From NCBI RefSeq assembly GCF_009900745.1, contig NZ_WXVU01000011.1, forward strand, positions 62,001-126,000: a stretch of DNA of 64,000 nt, written 5' to 3'. A program made the translations under genes and the position numbers. The notes under the pieces are model-generated. The model worked only from the letters and a program-made list of their open reading frames with translations. It did no database searches and was not told where the DNA came from. Position 1 is the first letter of the stretch. Each line of letters begins with the position of its first letter. The stretch is from Chryseobacterium sp. c4a (GTDB lineage: Bacteria > Bacteroidota > Bacteroidia > Flavobacteriales > Weeksellaceae). Positions 49,114 through 58,296 of the stretch are shown here, piece after piece.

Positions 49114-50244
49114 TTATTGACAGCCTTTGCTCTGTGGAGCATTTCCCTGAGTTGTATTTCCATTATTATTTTCTATTAAATTCGCAACGGTATTGGGATG
49201 ATCAATTCCGGATGTATTGGTAGCAACACCAGCATAATTTAGAATGGTAAGTGTAAAATCTGCACAATTATTTAATCCTAAATCATAGGTTCCTCCGGAA
49301 TATGAAATAGAAGCAGCTATAATGTTTTGGAGTTGTGTAGGGGTAATATTTCCGACATTCCAGGAATGGGTATATATATGTCCACCATCGTCTCCAAATA
49401 TTCCAGGCCCCGTTATGACACCTGTTAATCCTGTTTTAGGATAAAAGCCATATGTCATTGTATTATTTCCTTGTGTAATAGAAATAAAAGCATGGCCTAC
49501 TCCATGGCCGCTACCCATTTTCTCTGCGTAGACACTTAGTTTTGCCGATTGGCTGATATTTAAGCAGCTCAAGAATTTTTTAATATCATTAATAGCTACA
49601 TCAGGAGGCGGAGCCATTGTCATGGCTACGATATCTCCTCCAATAGGAAGGTCTGGGAAATCGGGAAATGTAGGAAGCCCAATTCCTGGATCTATAGGCC
49701 ATGGAAGACCGGGACCAGGTACGGTAATAATAACTCCCGGTATTTCATTAATAGGAGGTTCATCTGTACAATTAGGATTATGAGGTTCATTAAAACAGTC
49801 TATCCATCTTGCATTCGGATTATTAAACTTTTTATTGTATTCCAAAGATACTTGAAGGAGAATACTCTTCATCATTTGATCTTCAATATTACTTAAATCT
49901 GAAAGATAAACTGTTTTTTCATCCTTACTCAAAGCAGCCAAAACAAGCCCATTTACTTTTTTTTCTTTTACTAAAGGAAATAAAATCCCTCTTCGCCCGT
50001 CTATAAAGTTAAAAACCTGTGTACTGAACCTAAAGTCTATCTTGCCGTTAGGATTGAAATTTTCATTATTTTGAACCGGATGCACTTTATATGATTTGTA
50101 AAAAACTAAGGGCAGCTTTTGATCATCAATTTTCTTATAGCTTACACTTTCAGTTTTCTCATGTAAAGGATCATCATCATCTGTACGACAAGAATAAAGA
50201 GTTAGAACTACTAATAACAGTAGGGATAAAGATTTAAAATTCAT
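49114..50244 (-). CDS. Lipoprotein with C-terminal papain/NlpC-like candidate domain
   Basis: 376 residues. The N-terminus is a lipoprotein signal (lipobox LYSC, Cys19) followed by acidic 'RTDDDD', which may act as a Bacteroidota surface-export signal. A central Pro/Gly-rich linker lies at about 165-210. The C-terminal domain carries 'GSGHGVGHAFISI' and 'YDLGLNNCADFTL'. A conserved His plus an Asn-Cys pair suggests a permuted papain-like (NlpC/P60- or LRAT-like) fold, with Cys and His catalytic. That is inference from the pattern; no named family is recognised. It is co-directional with a small membrane protein immediately downstream. Confidence 0.6.
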   Translation of the reverse strand: MNFKSLSLLLLVVLTLYSCRTDDDDPLHEKTESVSYKKIDDQKLPLVFYKSYKVHPVQNNENFNPNGKIDFRFSTQVFNFIDGRRGILFPLVKEKKVNGLVLAALSKDEKTVYLSDLSNIEDQMMKSILLQVSLEYNKKFNNPNARWIDCFNEPHNPNCTDEPPINEIPGVIITVPGPGLPWPIDPGIGLPTFPDFPDLPIGGDIVAMTMAPPPDVAINDIKKFLSCLNISQSAKLSVYAEKMGSGHGVGHAFISITQGNNTMTYGFYPKTGLTGVITGPGIFGDDGGHIYTHSWNVGNITPTQLQNIIAASISYSGGTYDLGLNNCADFTLTILNYAGVATNTSGIDHPNTVANLIENNNGNTTQGNAPQSKGCQ

Positions 50245-50352
50245 GTTATTTTTATTTAGAACAAATATAAATAAATATTTATCACTGCCTAATGACTTTT
50301 ATCACATAGCAAAAACTAAAAGAAAAATAGGTGAAACTTAAATATAGAACTC

Positions 50353-51612
50353 TTATCGCCTTTTCTGAACACTTACAGAGATTACTTTACCACTACCATC
50401 GTATGTAATCACTTTTCCTTCACAATGATTATTGAGCGTTGAAACAGATTTACTTTGGACTTTTCCGTCAGCCATAGTAGTAAATATTTGTTTACCATCA
50501 ATCATTTGAGCTTTATTTTCAGAAAGTATTTTTCCATCTTTCCCCTGAATAGTCAATTTTGAATACATCTTTCTTGTATCGGAATCGTATTGATACGTAT
50601 TGGTAACAGGAGATTCTCCATCATAAATACTCTTTTCTGTTAAAACTCGTCCGAGATTATCATAGGTATAATGAATCTCTCGCTTCATTTTGTTCTCTTT
50701 ATCAAAGTCATATTTTATATCTACCTGTCCTTTCACATTAAGATGAAACTCTTCCCTGGAACCATAGCTTGAATGAATGACAAACTGATGGGGTAGATAT
50801 TTGAAATTAAGTTTCATTTCTCTTTTCCCATTTTCAGAAGTCACAATAGAATCCAATAATCCTACTGTATTGAGGTAATATTTTTGGACACTTTTAAGCC
50901 CTTCCCGCGAATAGAGATACTCCAGCATTTTCCCGTTTCTGTAGGTAAGATCTGCGGTATAGCCTATCTTTTCCTGTTTTTCATCCAAATAAATGATATC
51001 CCGAAACTGCCCGTTACAATTTCCGCCATCTTCAAAGTTTAATAAAGGATAATAAGCAGTATTGCTATGATTAATAATTCTATCTGCATATTTTTGATCG
51101 GGTGTAAAAGTAATGGCTTCCATGGAATTCCAGGTCTTTGAAGCTTCTTTTCTGGCAGTTTGATTTTTATTTTCGGATTCTTGTTTCTTTTTCAGATCTT
51201 CAGACAGATATTTTTTAACGAAATGTTCATAGTTTTTGGGATTATATTCAATCAGAGGTTCGTTTTTCCCGTCAAATAAAATCATAGCTGTCCGTTTCGG
51301 AAAGTTTTGAACGTCTACAAACCAAATTGTTGTTCCATTAGAGAATTTAAAAGTTTTTGCATTGGTTCTGGCAATCATCAATCGCTCGGTAGCCCCTCCT
51401 GATTCTCTGTAAAACCTGTCTGCAATCTCCTTGTGATCACGGATACAATCTTCCGAAGCTGTAATGTTTTCATTTTCTACAAAAAATACCGCTTTAGAAG
51501 GATTTGAGATCCTAAAATTGGCTTTATCATCCGAAGTAGCAAGCCTGAACATCTTAGGAGAACAGGAATATAACAACAGAAACAGCATGATAAAAGAAAG
51601 TATTTTCATCAT
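50353..51612 (-). CDS. Lipoprotein with YD-like repeats
   Basis: 419 residues with a lipoprotein signal (Cys17 in 'LLYSCS'). The C-terminal half has beta-rich repeats similar to RHS/YD or MORN-type antigens ('YTYDNLGRVLTEKSIYD', 'NTYQYDSDTRKMYSK', 'VITYDGSGKVISVSV'). Function is unknown. Many Bacteroidota encode such proteins near other lipoproteins. It is separated from the next lipoprotein gene by 108 bp and could share transcription. Confidence 0.6.
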   Translation of the reverse strand: MMKILSFIMLFLLLYSCSPKMFRLATSDDKANFRISNPSKAVFFVENENITASEDCIRDHKEIADRFYRESGGATERLMIARTNAKTFKFSNGTTIWFVDVQNFPKRTAMILFDGKNEPLIEYNPKNYEHFVKKYLSEDLKKKQESENKNQTARKEASKTWNSMEAITFTPDQKYADRIINHSNTAYYPLLNFEDGGNCNGQFRDIIYLDEKQEKIGYTADLTYRNGKMLEYLYSREGLKSVQKYYLNTVGLLDSIVTSENGKREMKLNFKYLPHQFVIHSSYGSREEFHLNVKGQVDIKYDFDKENKMKREIHYTYDNLGRVLTEKSIYDGESPVTNTYQYDSDTRKMYSKLTIQGKDGKILSENKAQMIDGKQIFTTMADGKVQSKSVSTLNNHCEGKVITYDGSGKVISVSVQKRR

Positions 51613-51705
51613 TATTAATCTTATTCTTAAAAATACAAAAAATAAAGTGAATGAAATCAGGACAATAATGTGTACATTTAAAAAGTAACCTTGTCTACAA
51701 CCAAC

Positions 51706-52134
51706 ATGAAATACAAAATATTATTCTTTACGGCTTTAATTTCAGGAATATTCCTTTCATCAGCACAAACGTTAACACCTTCTGAAATCTGGTATACTCT
51801 TATTCCGAATAAGATTAATACGGATAGTCTTTTAATCAAAAAGGGATTTACAATGAAATATTCCGACCCCAAAAAACTTGGCGGTAACCTTGCCTGTTAT
51901 TTTAATAAAAAATTTGATGAATGGCTGTTTATTAATGATAATGAACAAGGGCAAACAACATCCGTTTCTTATCTTCTTCCTGATTTAAAAAAGTATAAAA
52001 ACAATCTGATTGAAAAGAAACTATTATCACAGGGAGAAGAAGTGACTCCAATGGGGAAAACCTATCAGGAAAACAAAATATATTACCATCTTGTTTATAC
52101 TTTTGAAAACTTTAAACCTACTTCTAAACACTAA
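51706..52134 (+). CDS. Small exported protein of unknown function
   Basis: 142 residues from the ATG at 51706 (a TTG at 51691 is in frame). A signal peptide is clear, ending 'FLSSAQ'. The mature part is about 120 residues, mixed alpha/beta, without recognised motifs. It is divergent from the YD-repeat lipoprotein. Confidence 0.55.
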   Translation: MKYKILFFTALISGIFLSSAQTLTPSEIWYTLIPNKINTDSLLIKKGFTMKYSDPKKLGGNLACYFNKKFDEWLFINDNEQGQTTSVSYLLPDLKKYKNNLIEKKLLSQGEEVTPMGKTYQENKIYYHLVYTFENFKPTSKH

Positions 52135-52336
52135 GAATATCATACCAATGAAATAAATAACAGCCTAACTTCCAGCTTACAAACTCAATTACCTCTCCAT
52201 AAAAAACTGTCTAACAAATAAAAAAAGAATCACCTATTCATTGTTTTCAATCCCCTTCAGTTTCCCTCTTGCAATATCCGCCCTTATTCCTCCTATTAAA
52301 CATAAAGCCTTATCTTCGCAAAAAAAATTTGACAAT

Positions 52337-52882
52337 ATGAAAAAAATGATATTTTTGGCTTCGGCTGTTCTGGTATTAAATTCATGTGTAGTAAGAACTG
52401 CAACTAAAGTAGTTTCTGGAGCGGTAAACATAGGCTACAAGGCAGTAAAAGGAACCGTAAATGGGATTAGCTGGGCGGTAAGCAAAGCAAAAGGTAAAAT
52501 AGATGAAGACCGTTTGGATGGAACCTGGAAAGTAGTAGGTGTTTACAAAGGTTCTTTCGAAGATTTTACCAAAGACCAAAATCCGGAAAGTACATTTTCT
52601 TCTGAATGTGCAGGCGGCTTTGACCAAATGATTTTCAAAGCTAAAAAATCGAAATTCAAACCTGTACACTGTAGTACTGATAAGGAAGACTGGGTAAAAT
52701 ACTCACTGGAATTCGGAAAAAATCCTATCACCAAAGAAAAGGAAAACTATATTGAATACAATTCCAATAATTATATTTCAGTAATTGATGTCAACAGTAA
52801 GACGATGGTTCTGGAAGGTAATCTGATGCCTAAACTGGCATTTTCCGGGGCAAAATTATATCTTTTAGAAAAGGTAAAATAA
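52337..52882 (+). CDS. Small lipoprotein of unknown function
   Basis: 181 residues from the ATG at 52337, which gives the lipoprotein signal 'MKKMIFLASAVLVLNSC'. A Lys/Gly/Val-rich helical stretch follows, then a lipocalin-like C-terminal part starting 'LDGTWKVVGVYKGS' and ending 'LAFSGAKLYLLEKVK'. A TATCTTCG 18 bp upstream may be its -7 element. The binding role is inferred only from the lipocalin-like start. Confidence 0.6.
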   Translation: MKKMIFLASAVLVLNSCVVRTATKVVSGAVNIGYKAVKGTVNGISWAVSKAKGKIDEDRLDGTWKVVGVYKGSFEDFTKDQNPESTFSSECAGGFDQMIFKAKKSKFKPVHCSTDKEDWVKYSLEFGKNPITKEKENYIEYNSNNYISVIDVNSKTMVLEGNLMPKLAFSGAKLYLLEKVK

Positions 52883-52891
52883 AAATAACAG

Positions 52892-52925
52892 AGCCTGTCT
52901 TCATAATGAATGACAGGCTTTTTTA
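52892..52925 (+). terminator. Terminator after the small lipoprotein
   Basis: AGCCTGTC pairs with GACAGGCT, with further pairing inside the loop, followed by six Ts. Confidence 0.85.
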
Positions 52926-53011
52926 TGAATGAAAATTTCTAAAGGATTCTATTGTTTTAAATGCAAAGGTTTATTTACAACCGTTATCATTTTAAGAATA
53001 GACTTAAGAAA

Positions 53012-54499
53012 CTATTTATTTTCTATATCAACAATTTTCTTTCCTTCATTGCCCAAATAATGAAGAACCAGCTTTTCATAGACTTTATAACCATCATCAA
53101 TATTGGTAAAGATAATGATACCTCTACCTGAATTCGGAAGTATGATCGCAATACATCTTGTCCCCTGATCGGCTCCGCCATGAGATAATGCATATTCACC
53201 ATTACCCAGATCATAGATTTCAAAACCAAGTCCGAAATACTTATTTTCTTTAGTTTTCACCTGTTTGGTTATCATTTCCTGAAATACTTCCGGCTTCAGA
53301 TTTTTCCCTTTCATCACACTGACCATAAAGTTTCCGTAATCCCCGATTGTAGTATGCAAATCGTCTGCAGCATTGGCCTTTTTATTTTTTTCTGTTGGAT
53401 ATGATTTTCCGTCTGTATTATATCCGATTACAAATCTTGATTCATCAGTCTTCTGATCCCAAATATAATTGGTATCATTCATTTTAAAAGGCTGAAAGAT
53501 CAGTTCTTTTGCAAGTTCTTCCAATGGTTTTCCAAATTTCTTTTCAAGGGCTTTTCGCAGGTATTCAAAACCTTCTCCTGAATAGTGGTATTGTGTTCCC
53601 GGTTCAAATTGAAAGTTCAGTTTTTTATCAGGGTTCATCCATCTCCAATTGGGAAATCCTGTTTGGTGGGAAAGAATGAGCCTTGTTGTTATCTTTTTAT
53701 GTCTTGGATCATTCACAATATCTGGATCTGTCCAATAAGTATCGAGAGGCTCATCCAAATTCCATTTCCCAAGGCTTATCAAGCGTAATGCAACCATTGC
53801 CGTAACGGGTTTGGTAAGAGAGGCTACATTAAAAAGGGCATTATCGGGAGCTGAAAGCCCTTTTGAAATATCTCCGAAAACTTTCACCTCCTGTAGTTTT
53901 CCGCCCTTGATGATCCCTAATCCAAGCACAGGAATATGATTTTCTTTAAGCCAGCTTTCCATTGACTGATCATTATCAAACATAGTTTCATGATCTGTAG
54001 TTTGCTTTGGATGATGATTAAAACTTAAGGAATTCTTCAGTTTCCACTCCTTATTTTCCAGTATCCACAAATGAGTAAAACTGGCTTCTCCTACTAGTTT
54101 TTCAGCATGATTTTCTACTTTTTCATAAAACAGATGGTCTCCGTTCTGAATGGCTGCATATATCTTACCGTCTTTATACATAGGATAGACCTGAGTGCTT
54201 TTCTCGATAAGGACTCTCTTTAATTGATATGTTTCCGGAGATTTGCATAAGCCATTTTTAAAATCGGTTATAAATTTATTTTTTTCTGCAAAGCCACCTT
54301 TATCGTGATAAAATTCAAATTTTTCACTTAGAAAACTTTCCATCTTCGGAACATCGCAGGTATTGTAAGCTACTGAAAAAAACATGCTGTCTTTAGACAT
54401 AATGTTTCGGTAGAGCGAATCTGTTTTGGGTAATTGCGCCTGAATAGGATTAAAAAGAAAGGTAAAAAAAAGAAGTGCCAATGAAGCTGTCTTTGTCAT
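53012..54499 (-). CDS. Serine hydrolase (class C beta-lactamase fold) with SnoaL-like N-terminus
   Basis: 495 residues from the ATG at 54499, which begins a clean signal peptide ('MTKTASLALLFFTFLFNPIQ'). Residues ~25-160 look like a DUF4440/SnoaL-like domain. The rest is a beta-lactamase/transpeptidase-fold serine hydrolase: SxxK in 'ASLTKPVTAMV', the tyrosine motif 'YHYSGEGFEYL' and 'HGGADQG' in place of KTG. Such proteins are usually esterases or D-amino-peptidases rather than resistance enzymes. The stop lies near the terminator of the convergent lipoprotein. Confidence 0.85.
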   Translation of the reverse strand: MTKTASLALLFFTFLFNPIQAQLPKTDSLYRNIMSKDSMFFSVAYNTCDVPKMESFLSEKFEFYHDKGGFAEKNKFITDFKNGLCKSPETYQLKRVLIEKSTQVYPMYKDGKIYAAIQNGDHLFYEKVENHAEKLVGEASFTHLWILENKEWKLKNSLSFNHHPKQTTDHETMFDNDQSMESWLKENHIPVLGLGIIKGGKLQEVKVFGDISKGLSAPDNALFNVASLTKPVTAMVALRLISLGKWNLDEPLDTYWTDPDIVNDPRHKKITTRLILSHQTGFPNWRWMNPDKKLNFQFEPGTQYHYSGEGFEYLRKALEKKFGKPLEELAKELIFQPFKMNDTNYIWDQKTDESRFVIGYNTDGKSYPTEKNKKANAADDLHTTIGDYGNFMVSVMKGKNLKPEVFQEMITKQVKTKENKYFGLGFEIYDLGNGEYALSHGGADQGTRCIAIILPNSGRGIIIFTNIDDGYKVYEKLVLHYLGNEGKKIVDIENK

Positions 54500-54586
54500 G
54501 ATTAAATTTTTGACAAAGATTATATTTTCATCTGCTTTACAACGAAAAATGAACCCGACAAAAACCCGACAAAGTGACGACAATTT

Positions 54587-55171
54587 TTATATCATACTGA
54601 AATTCAGATTTATATACAACTTCCTTTTCCTGTCAATCTCTGCAGCATTGCGAAGGATAATAAAAATATTAGAGAGCACAATTACAACCATAAGAATCAA
54701 GGTAAAAGGTCTTCCTAGTTTTAAAAATATCCCCAGGATGAATACAATGGGTGCCATTACTGTCCATATCATCTGAACTGAAATGATTTGTCTCACCAGA
54801 TTATTTCGTTGCTTCATGGTAAACATCAGAATAAGAGGAACGAGAATATTCAATGGTGGCAGTAATGTAAATAACAGTGATGAAAGATTGATGATCTTAA
54901 TGAGAGAATAATTAATATCAGGTTGCTGTTCTTTCTTCATCTCAGGAATACTTTCATCCTTTGCCTCATCATTCATCTCAGGAATTATAATAATATCCTG
55001 CAACGAAGTTTCCTCTACCTCTAAAGCTTGAGCCAATGCTCTTAGCGTATGTCCTTTCGGTTCTGTACCCGCTTCAATTCGTTGGATAGTTCTTACAGAA
55101 ATCTTCGACTTTTCTGAAAGTTCTTCCTGAGTTAGGTTTTTTTGTTCTCTTACAGCTTTTAGTTTAGACAT
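54587..55171 (-). CDS. XRE-family regulator fused to three membrane helices
   Basis: 194 residues. The N-terminal HTH spans residues 1-60 ('KAVREQKNLTQEELSEKSKI', 'SVRTIQRIEAG'). A linker leads to three hydrophobic helices at about 90-117, 128-150 and 157-176, resembling the DUF4870-type membrane module. A membrane-bound transcription factor is implied. It is 87 bp upstream of the serine hydrolase on the same strand and may control it. Confidence 0.8.
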   Translation of the reverse strand: MSKLKAVREQKNLTQEELSEKSKISVRTIQRIEAGTEPKGHTLRALAQALEVEETSLQDIIIIPEMNDEAKDESIPEMKKEQQPDINYSLIKIINLSSLLFTLLPPLNILVPLILMFTMKQRNNLVRQIISVQMIWTVMAPIVFILGIFLKLGRPFTLILMVVIVLSNIFIILRNAAEIDRKRKLYINLNFSMI

Positions 55172-55287
55172 GGTAAAGATGGCGGGAAATGTATTCTCAA
55201 TTAATTTTCGACCGCTAATTTACAGTTTTTTAAGAAGTAATATTTCTTTATCTGAGAATAGGGAATTGTTTTTAATCCATACCATTA

Positions 55288-55320
55288 AAATCCGGAACAG
55301 TTTTATGCTGTCCCGGATTT
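55288..55320 (-). terminator. Hairpin downstream of the 492-aa orphan gene
   Basis: AAATCCGGAACAG pairs with CTGTCCCGGATTT with one mismatch. On the minus strand it is followed by TTTT, consistent with a terminator for the gene ending at 55447. Confidence 0.6.
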
Positions 55321-55446
55321 CGGTGTATAGTCATATAAAATTTAGGTACGAGATTATCGCGCTGCAAAACTCAGCATAAAGTTTCATATAGGAAACCGCA
55401 GAAATACGGATTTTAATTTGTCGGTATCACTTTGATGTTAAACCAT

Positions 55447-56925
55447 TCAGGAGGGCTGGGTGGCTATTAGCTCTGTTCTTTTTTCTCTTTCACCCTGATT
55501 CAAAATTTTAGCTTCTTCAGTAGTACGCTTATCCAAATAATATTTCTTTTCTCTCATTATTGTAAATTCATTTTCTTTCCAACCTTCAGGACGTATATAT
55601 TCATCAAAAAGCCTATTCAAGTCTGAGTAACCAAATCCTCTTAAGTATTCATCACGTATCTCATTAGGTTTTAGAGTTCCATCCTTCTTACCAGGAGTAA
55701 AATTTGGTCGTCTTATTTCATTTTTTATTATTTCTTTTACTATTTCTTCTATTTTTCTTTTGTCTGTTTTAACTAATTCTTTTTTAGTTTTTTCATCCAT
55801 TCCCTTTATTCTCTCATTAACTTCTTTCTCTAAGTTCGCCTTTTTATCCTGAAGATATTTACCTGTCCTTGTTGGGAGTACATGTAACTGGAGTCGTTTA
55901 TATCCAATATCCTGTATATTATCTATATTAATACCTTTTTTCTTAAGGTTCTTAAGGATTTTTCCACGATTTTCATTCCATTTGGCCATTCTGTTACCAC
56001 CTTCACTGCCATATTCTTCCATATATAAGACTTTATAGCCTAACATAGCCATCACTTCAAGATTTCCACTTCTGAACCCGAGATGTTTTACCTCGTCAAA
56101 ATTGTTTTTAAAATACTCATACAGTTTAAATTGCCCCATCCGAGTATTTCCACCCCATTTGGGAAGTTCATCTGAATCTTTATCATTCCAGAATTCGGTG
56201 ATATTAAAAACATTAGAGACTCCATCTCTATTCTTAACCTCCTTTGCAATTTCGTCAAACTGATGACCTCTTTTCTTCGAATCGTCTTTTCTTCTCCAAC
56301 CTATATCTCTTCTTTCCGTCTGATACCCCTTATCTCCTGTGATTATGATGGCATCATACATATTCACTGCTCTATCTATAATCTGCCTGATTCCAAAATA
56401 GCTGGTATCATGCTCTATATGAATATCTCCATTCTTACCACTGAACCGTGACCATAATATCAATAAACGACCTCCACTGATAGGTATGTGCTTTTCTTCC
56501 AACCATTTTTGTATAGCATTATTTTCTCTTTCATCACTCTTAACCTTCCATGCATCTCTTAGCTTCACCCGCATTTCAGCTGTGAAGTTTTCGGCAACAT
56601 AATCCGTCCCATAGCCAAGAGGCACTTCTTTTTCTGGAATTACTTCTTGTTTCCGAAGCTTACAAATTGTCTCTTTTAATTCATCCTTATTGTTTCTTAA
56701 TCTACTTACTTCCACCAGATGTATCCTCTTTTTAGCAATTTCGGACTCTTCATAAAACTTTTTGATAGAATCCGCTTTGTCTGTGGGATCTTTGCAATTT
56801 TCATTACCTTTTGTAATGATTACATGAAGATTATCATCATCAATTAAAGCAGCAGCAATTGCAAACATATCTCCTGTTGCATACCCCGGCTGAATGAGTA
56901 CTTTAGGTTCTGTACTTGTTTCCAT
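55447..56925 (-). CDS. Unrecognised 492-aa cytosolic protein, GT-B-like hints
   Basis: No family recognised. There is no signal peptide or membrane segment. The N-terminal half has Rossmann-like strand patterns: 'KVLIQPGYATGDMFAIAAAL', 'RLLILWSRFSGKNGDIHIEH', 'AIIITGDKGYQ'. 'GFRSGNLEVMAMLGYKVLYM' follows near residue 285, recalling the sugar-nucleotide site of GT-B glycosyltransferases (a site-selection 'G.SGN.E' loop). The C-terminal ~150 residues are highly charged and helical. It lies just left of the R-body locus on the opposite strand. A glycosyltransferase, or a protein acting on host or phage molecules, is possible; neither is shown. Confidence 0.5.
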   Translation of the reverse strand: METSTEPKVLIQPGYATGDMFAIAAALIDDDNLHVIITKGNENCKDPTDKADSIKKFYEESEIAKKRIHLVEVSRLRNNKDELKETICKLRKQEVIPEKEVPLGYGTDYVAENFTAEMRVKLRDAWKVKSDERENNAIQKWLEEKHIPISGGRLLILWSRFSGKNGDIHIEHDTSYFGIRQIIDRAVNMYDAIIITGDKGYQTERRDIGWRRKDDSKKRGHQFDEIAKEVKNRDGVSNVFNITEFWNDKDSDELPKWGGNTRMGQFKLYEYFKNNFDEVKHLGFRSGNLEVMAMLGYKVLYMEEYGSEGGNRMAKWNENRGKILKNLKKKGINIDNIQDIGYKRLQLHVLPTRTGKYLQDKKANLEKEVNERIKGMDEKTKKELVKTDKRKIEEIVKEIIKNEIRRPNFTPGKKDGTLKPNEIRDEYLRGFGYSDLNRLFDEYIRPEGWKENEFTIMREKKYYLDKRTTEEAKILNQGEREKRTELIATQPS

Positions 56926-57327
56926 TATTGATTATTAAATAGGTTATTACACAAATTTCAAGGTAAAGCTCCTACCGGATTAGAGGGAATGCACCCATCT
57001 TTAGAAATTCAGGGTTTACTCTTAGTATGGATGATCAAAGTATATATAAATAATAGTTTTAGGGCTTCTATTAAGATCATGATTCATTATAACATCACTT
57101 CCTTTTCAATATAAAAATCACTCATAAGAGAATTCCCTTATTTTAAAAAAATCCGTTTTTTCCCTTAATGAAGATTTATTTTTAATAATGAAATTTGTAT
57201 CAGACAAAAGAGGTCAACAATCTCATTCTAAAGACTCAGTCGAAAAATAAGATGGCTGGATTAAAAGAAAAGCCTTTGTAAAAGGATTGTAAAAATTAAA
57301 ATAATTATAACCATTTAAACCCTAAAT
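56926..57327. other. Divergent region upstream of the R-body locus
   Basis: 402 bp, AT-rich. It must hold the promoter for the first rebB. 'GAAATTTG' near 57190 is a poor TAnnTTTG match. No other feature seen. Confidence 0.4.
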
Positions 57328-57543
57328 ATGGCAGACACCGTAAACAACCAGACTACAGACGCAGTAACGCAGACCAATGTTACCGTACTTGGTGAATCTC
57401 CCGCACAGGCTATGAGTATGCTTTATCAAATGGCTACCCATGCCAGTGGAATTTCCATTCAGAATTCGGTAACCAATCAGCAGAACTTGAATCAGCTCAA
57501 CCCAGCCATAGTTGCTGATGCCATTAAAATTTTAAAAGGATAA
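57328..57543 (+). CDS. RebB-family R-body protein, short form
   Basis: 71-residue member of the RebB ('killing trait') family, the structural subunit of R-bodies (coiled protein ribbons first described in Caedibacter). It keeps the family start 'NNQTTDAVTQTNVTVLGESP' and the core 'ATHASGISIQNSVTNQQ'. It lacks the 'QAATTQG..QIYS' segment seen in the paralogues 3 kb downstream, so it is shorter (71 against 86-92). It is the first gene of a five-gene run with short spacings. Confidence 0.85.
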   Translation: MADTVNNQTTDAVTQTNVTVLGESPAQAMSMLYQMATHASGISIQNSVTNQQNLNQLNPAIVADAIKILKG

Positions 57544-57561
57544 CTCTAAAACCTTACCATC

Positions 57562-58296
57562 ATGAATGAACTCAACAGTGAAAACTTACAGCCACAGGCA
57601 GCAGAAGCCACCACTCCGGCGGAAAAAGCTGTAGTATTTGTGAACAGTGAGGTGCTGGCACCCCCAAAAGCTTCGCCAATGACCGGAGTAACGAAAGTAA
57701 TGATTGAACAGTCTACAGGAATGATGGTTCAGGACTTACAATCCTTTTTAAAGGGCTTTGAACAGGTCGGTCTTATCGCATTGAGCAGACTCGCTAATAA
57801 TTTACTGACCTACGGAACGACTTTCGGGCCAGCTCCGGGCAGTAAAGAGGCATCCACTTCACCAACAGAAATGTTACAAGGTCAAGATGCAGGAAAAGGA
57901 AATGAAATGATGAAAGACTTATTTAAAATGGTAAGTGATTATGCAGAGGTAAAAGCTAAAGTTTCCAATACTATTTATAATGTCAACACGCTTCCTGTAT
58001 CCAATGAAACTCATTCCTCTCCTACTTCGTTTACAGAAGTTTCTCAAGAGGCTGACGAGAGCGAAAAAAAAAAACGGATAAGACATCCGGTTCAGGAAGA
58101 AACCTCATCAGAGAAAGAAAATATGAGAAAAAACTTTATCACGGCTGCACATGAGGGAAAATTGGTATTGAAGTCAGTAAAACTGACACAGCCACTCGTA
58201 AAACCAATAATTACTTCAGGGGAACCTGAAGAACAAACAGAGAAAAAAACAATAATAACCCAACTCATTAACAAATTCAAAAATAATAAGACATGA
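57562..58296 (+). CDS. Unrecognised R-body-locus protein with RebB-like core
   Basis: 244 residues, no named family. Near residues 48-75, 'VMIEQSTGMMVQDLQSFLKG' is hydrophobic and resembles the RebB core 'AAHSTGIMFQNAVTNQNQQN' (shared STG-hydrophobic-M). The rest is low-complexity and polar: Pro/Ala-rich at the start, then Ser/Glu/Lys-rich ('DESEKKKRIRHP'), and basic at the end. No signal peptide. A structural or nucleating partner of the ribbon is a reasonable guess. It starts 18 bp after the short rebB and overlaps the next gene as ATGA. Confidence 0.6.
   Translation: MNELNSENLQPQAAEATTPAEKAVVFVNSEVLAPPKASPMTGVTKVMIEQSTGMMVQDLQSFLKGFEQVGLIALSRLANNLLTYGTTFGPAPGSKEASTSPTEMLQGQDAGKGNEMMKDLFKMVSDYAEVKAKVSNTIYNVNTLPVSNETHSSPTSFTEVSQEADESEKKKRIRHPVQEETSSEKENMRKNFITAAHEGKLVLKSVKLTQPLVKPIITSGEPEEQTEKKTIITQLINKFKNNKT

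Noticed and set aside
53012..54499. Beta-lactamase resistance gene
   Set aside because: The KTG motif is HGG and a SnoaL-like domain is fused; this fits the serine hydrolase branch rather than a resistance enzyme.
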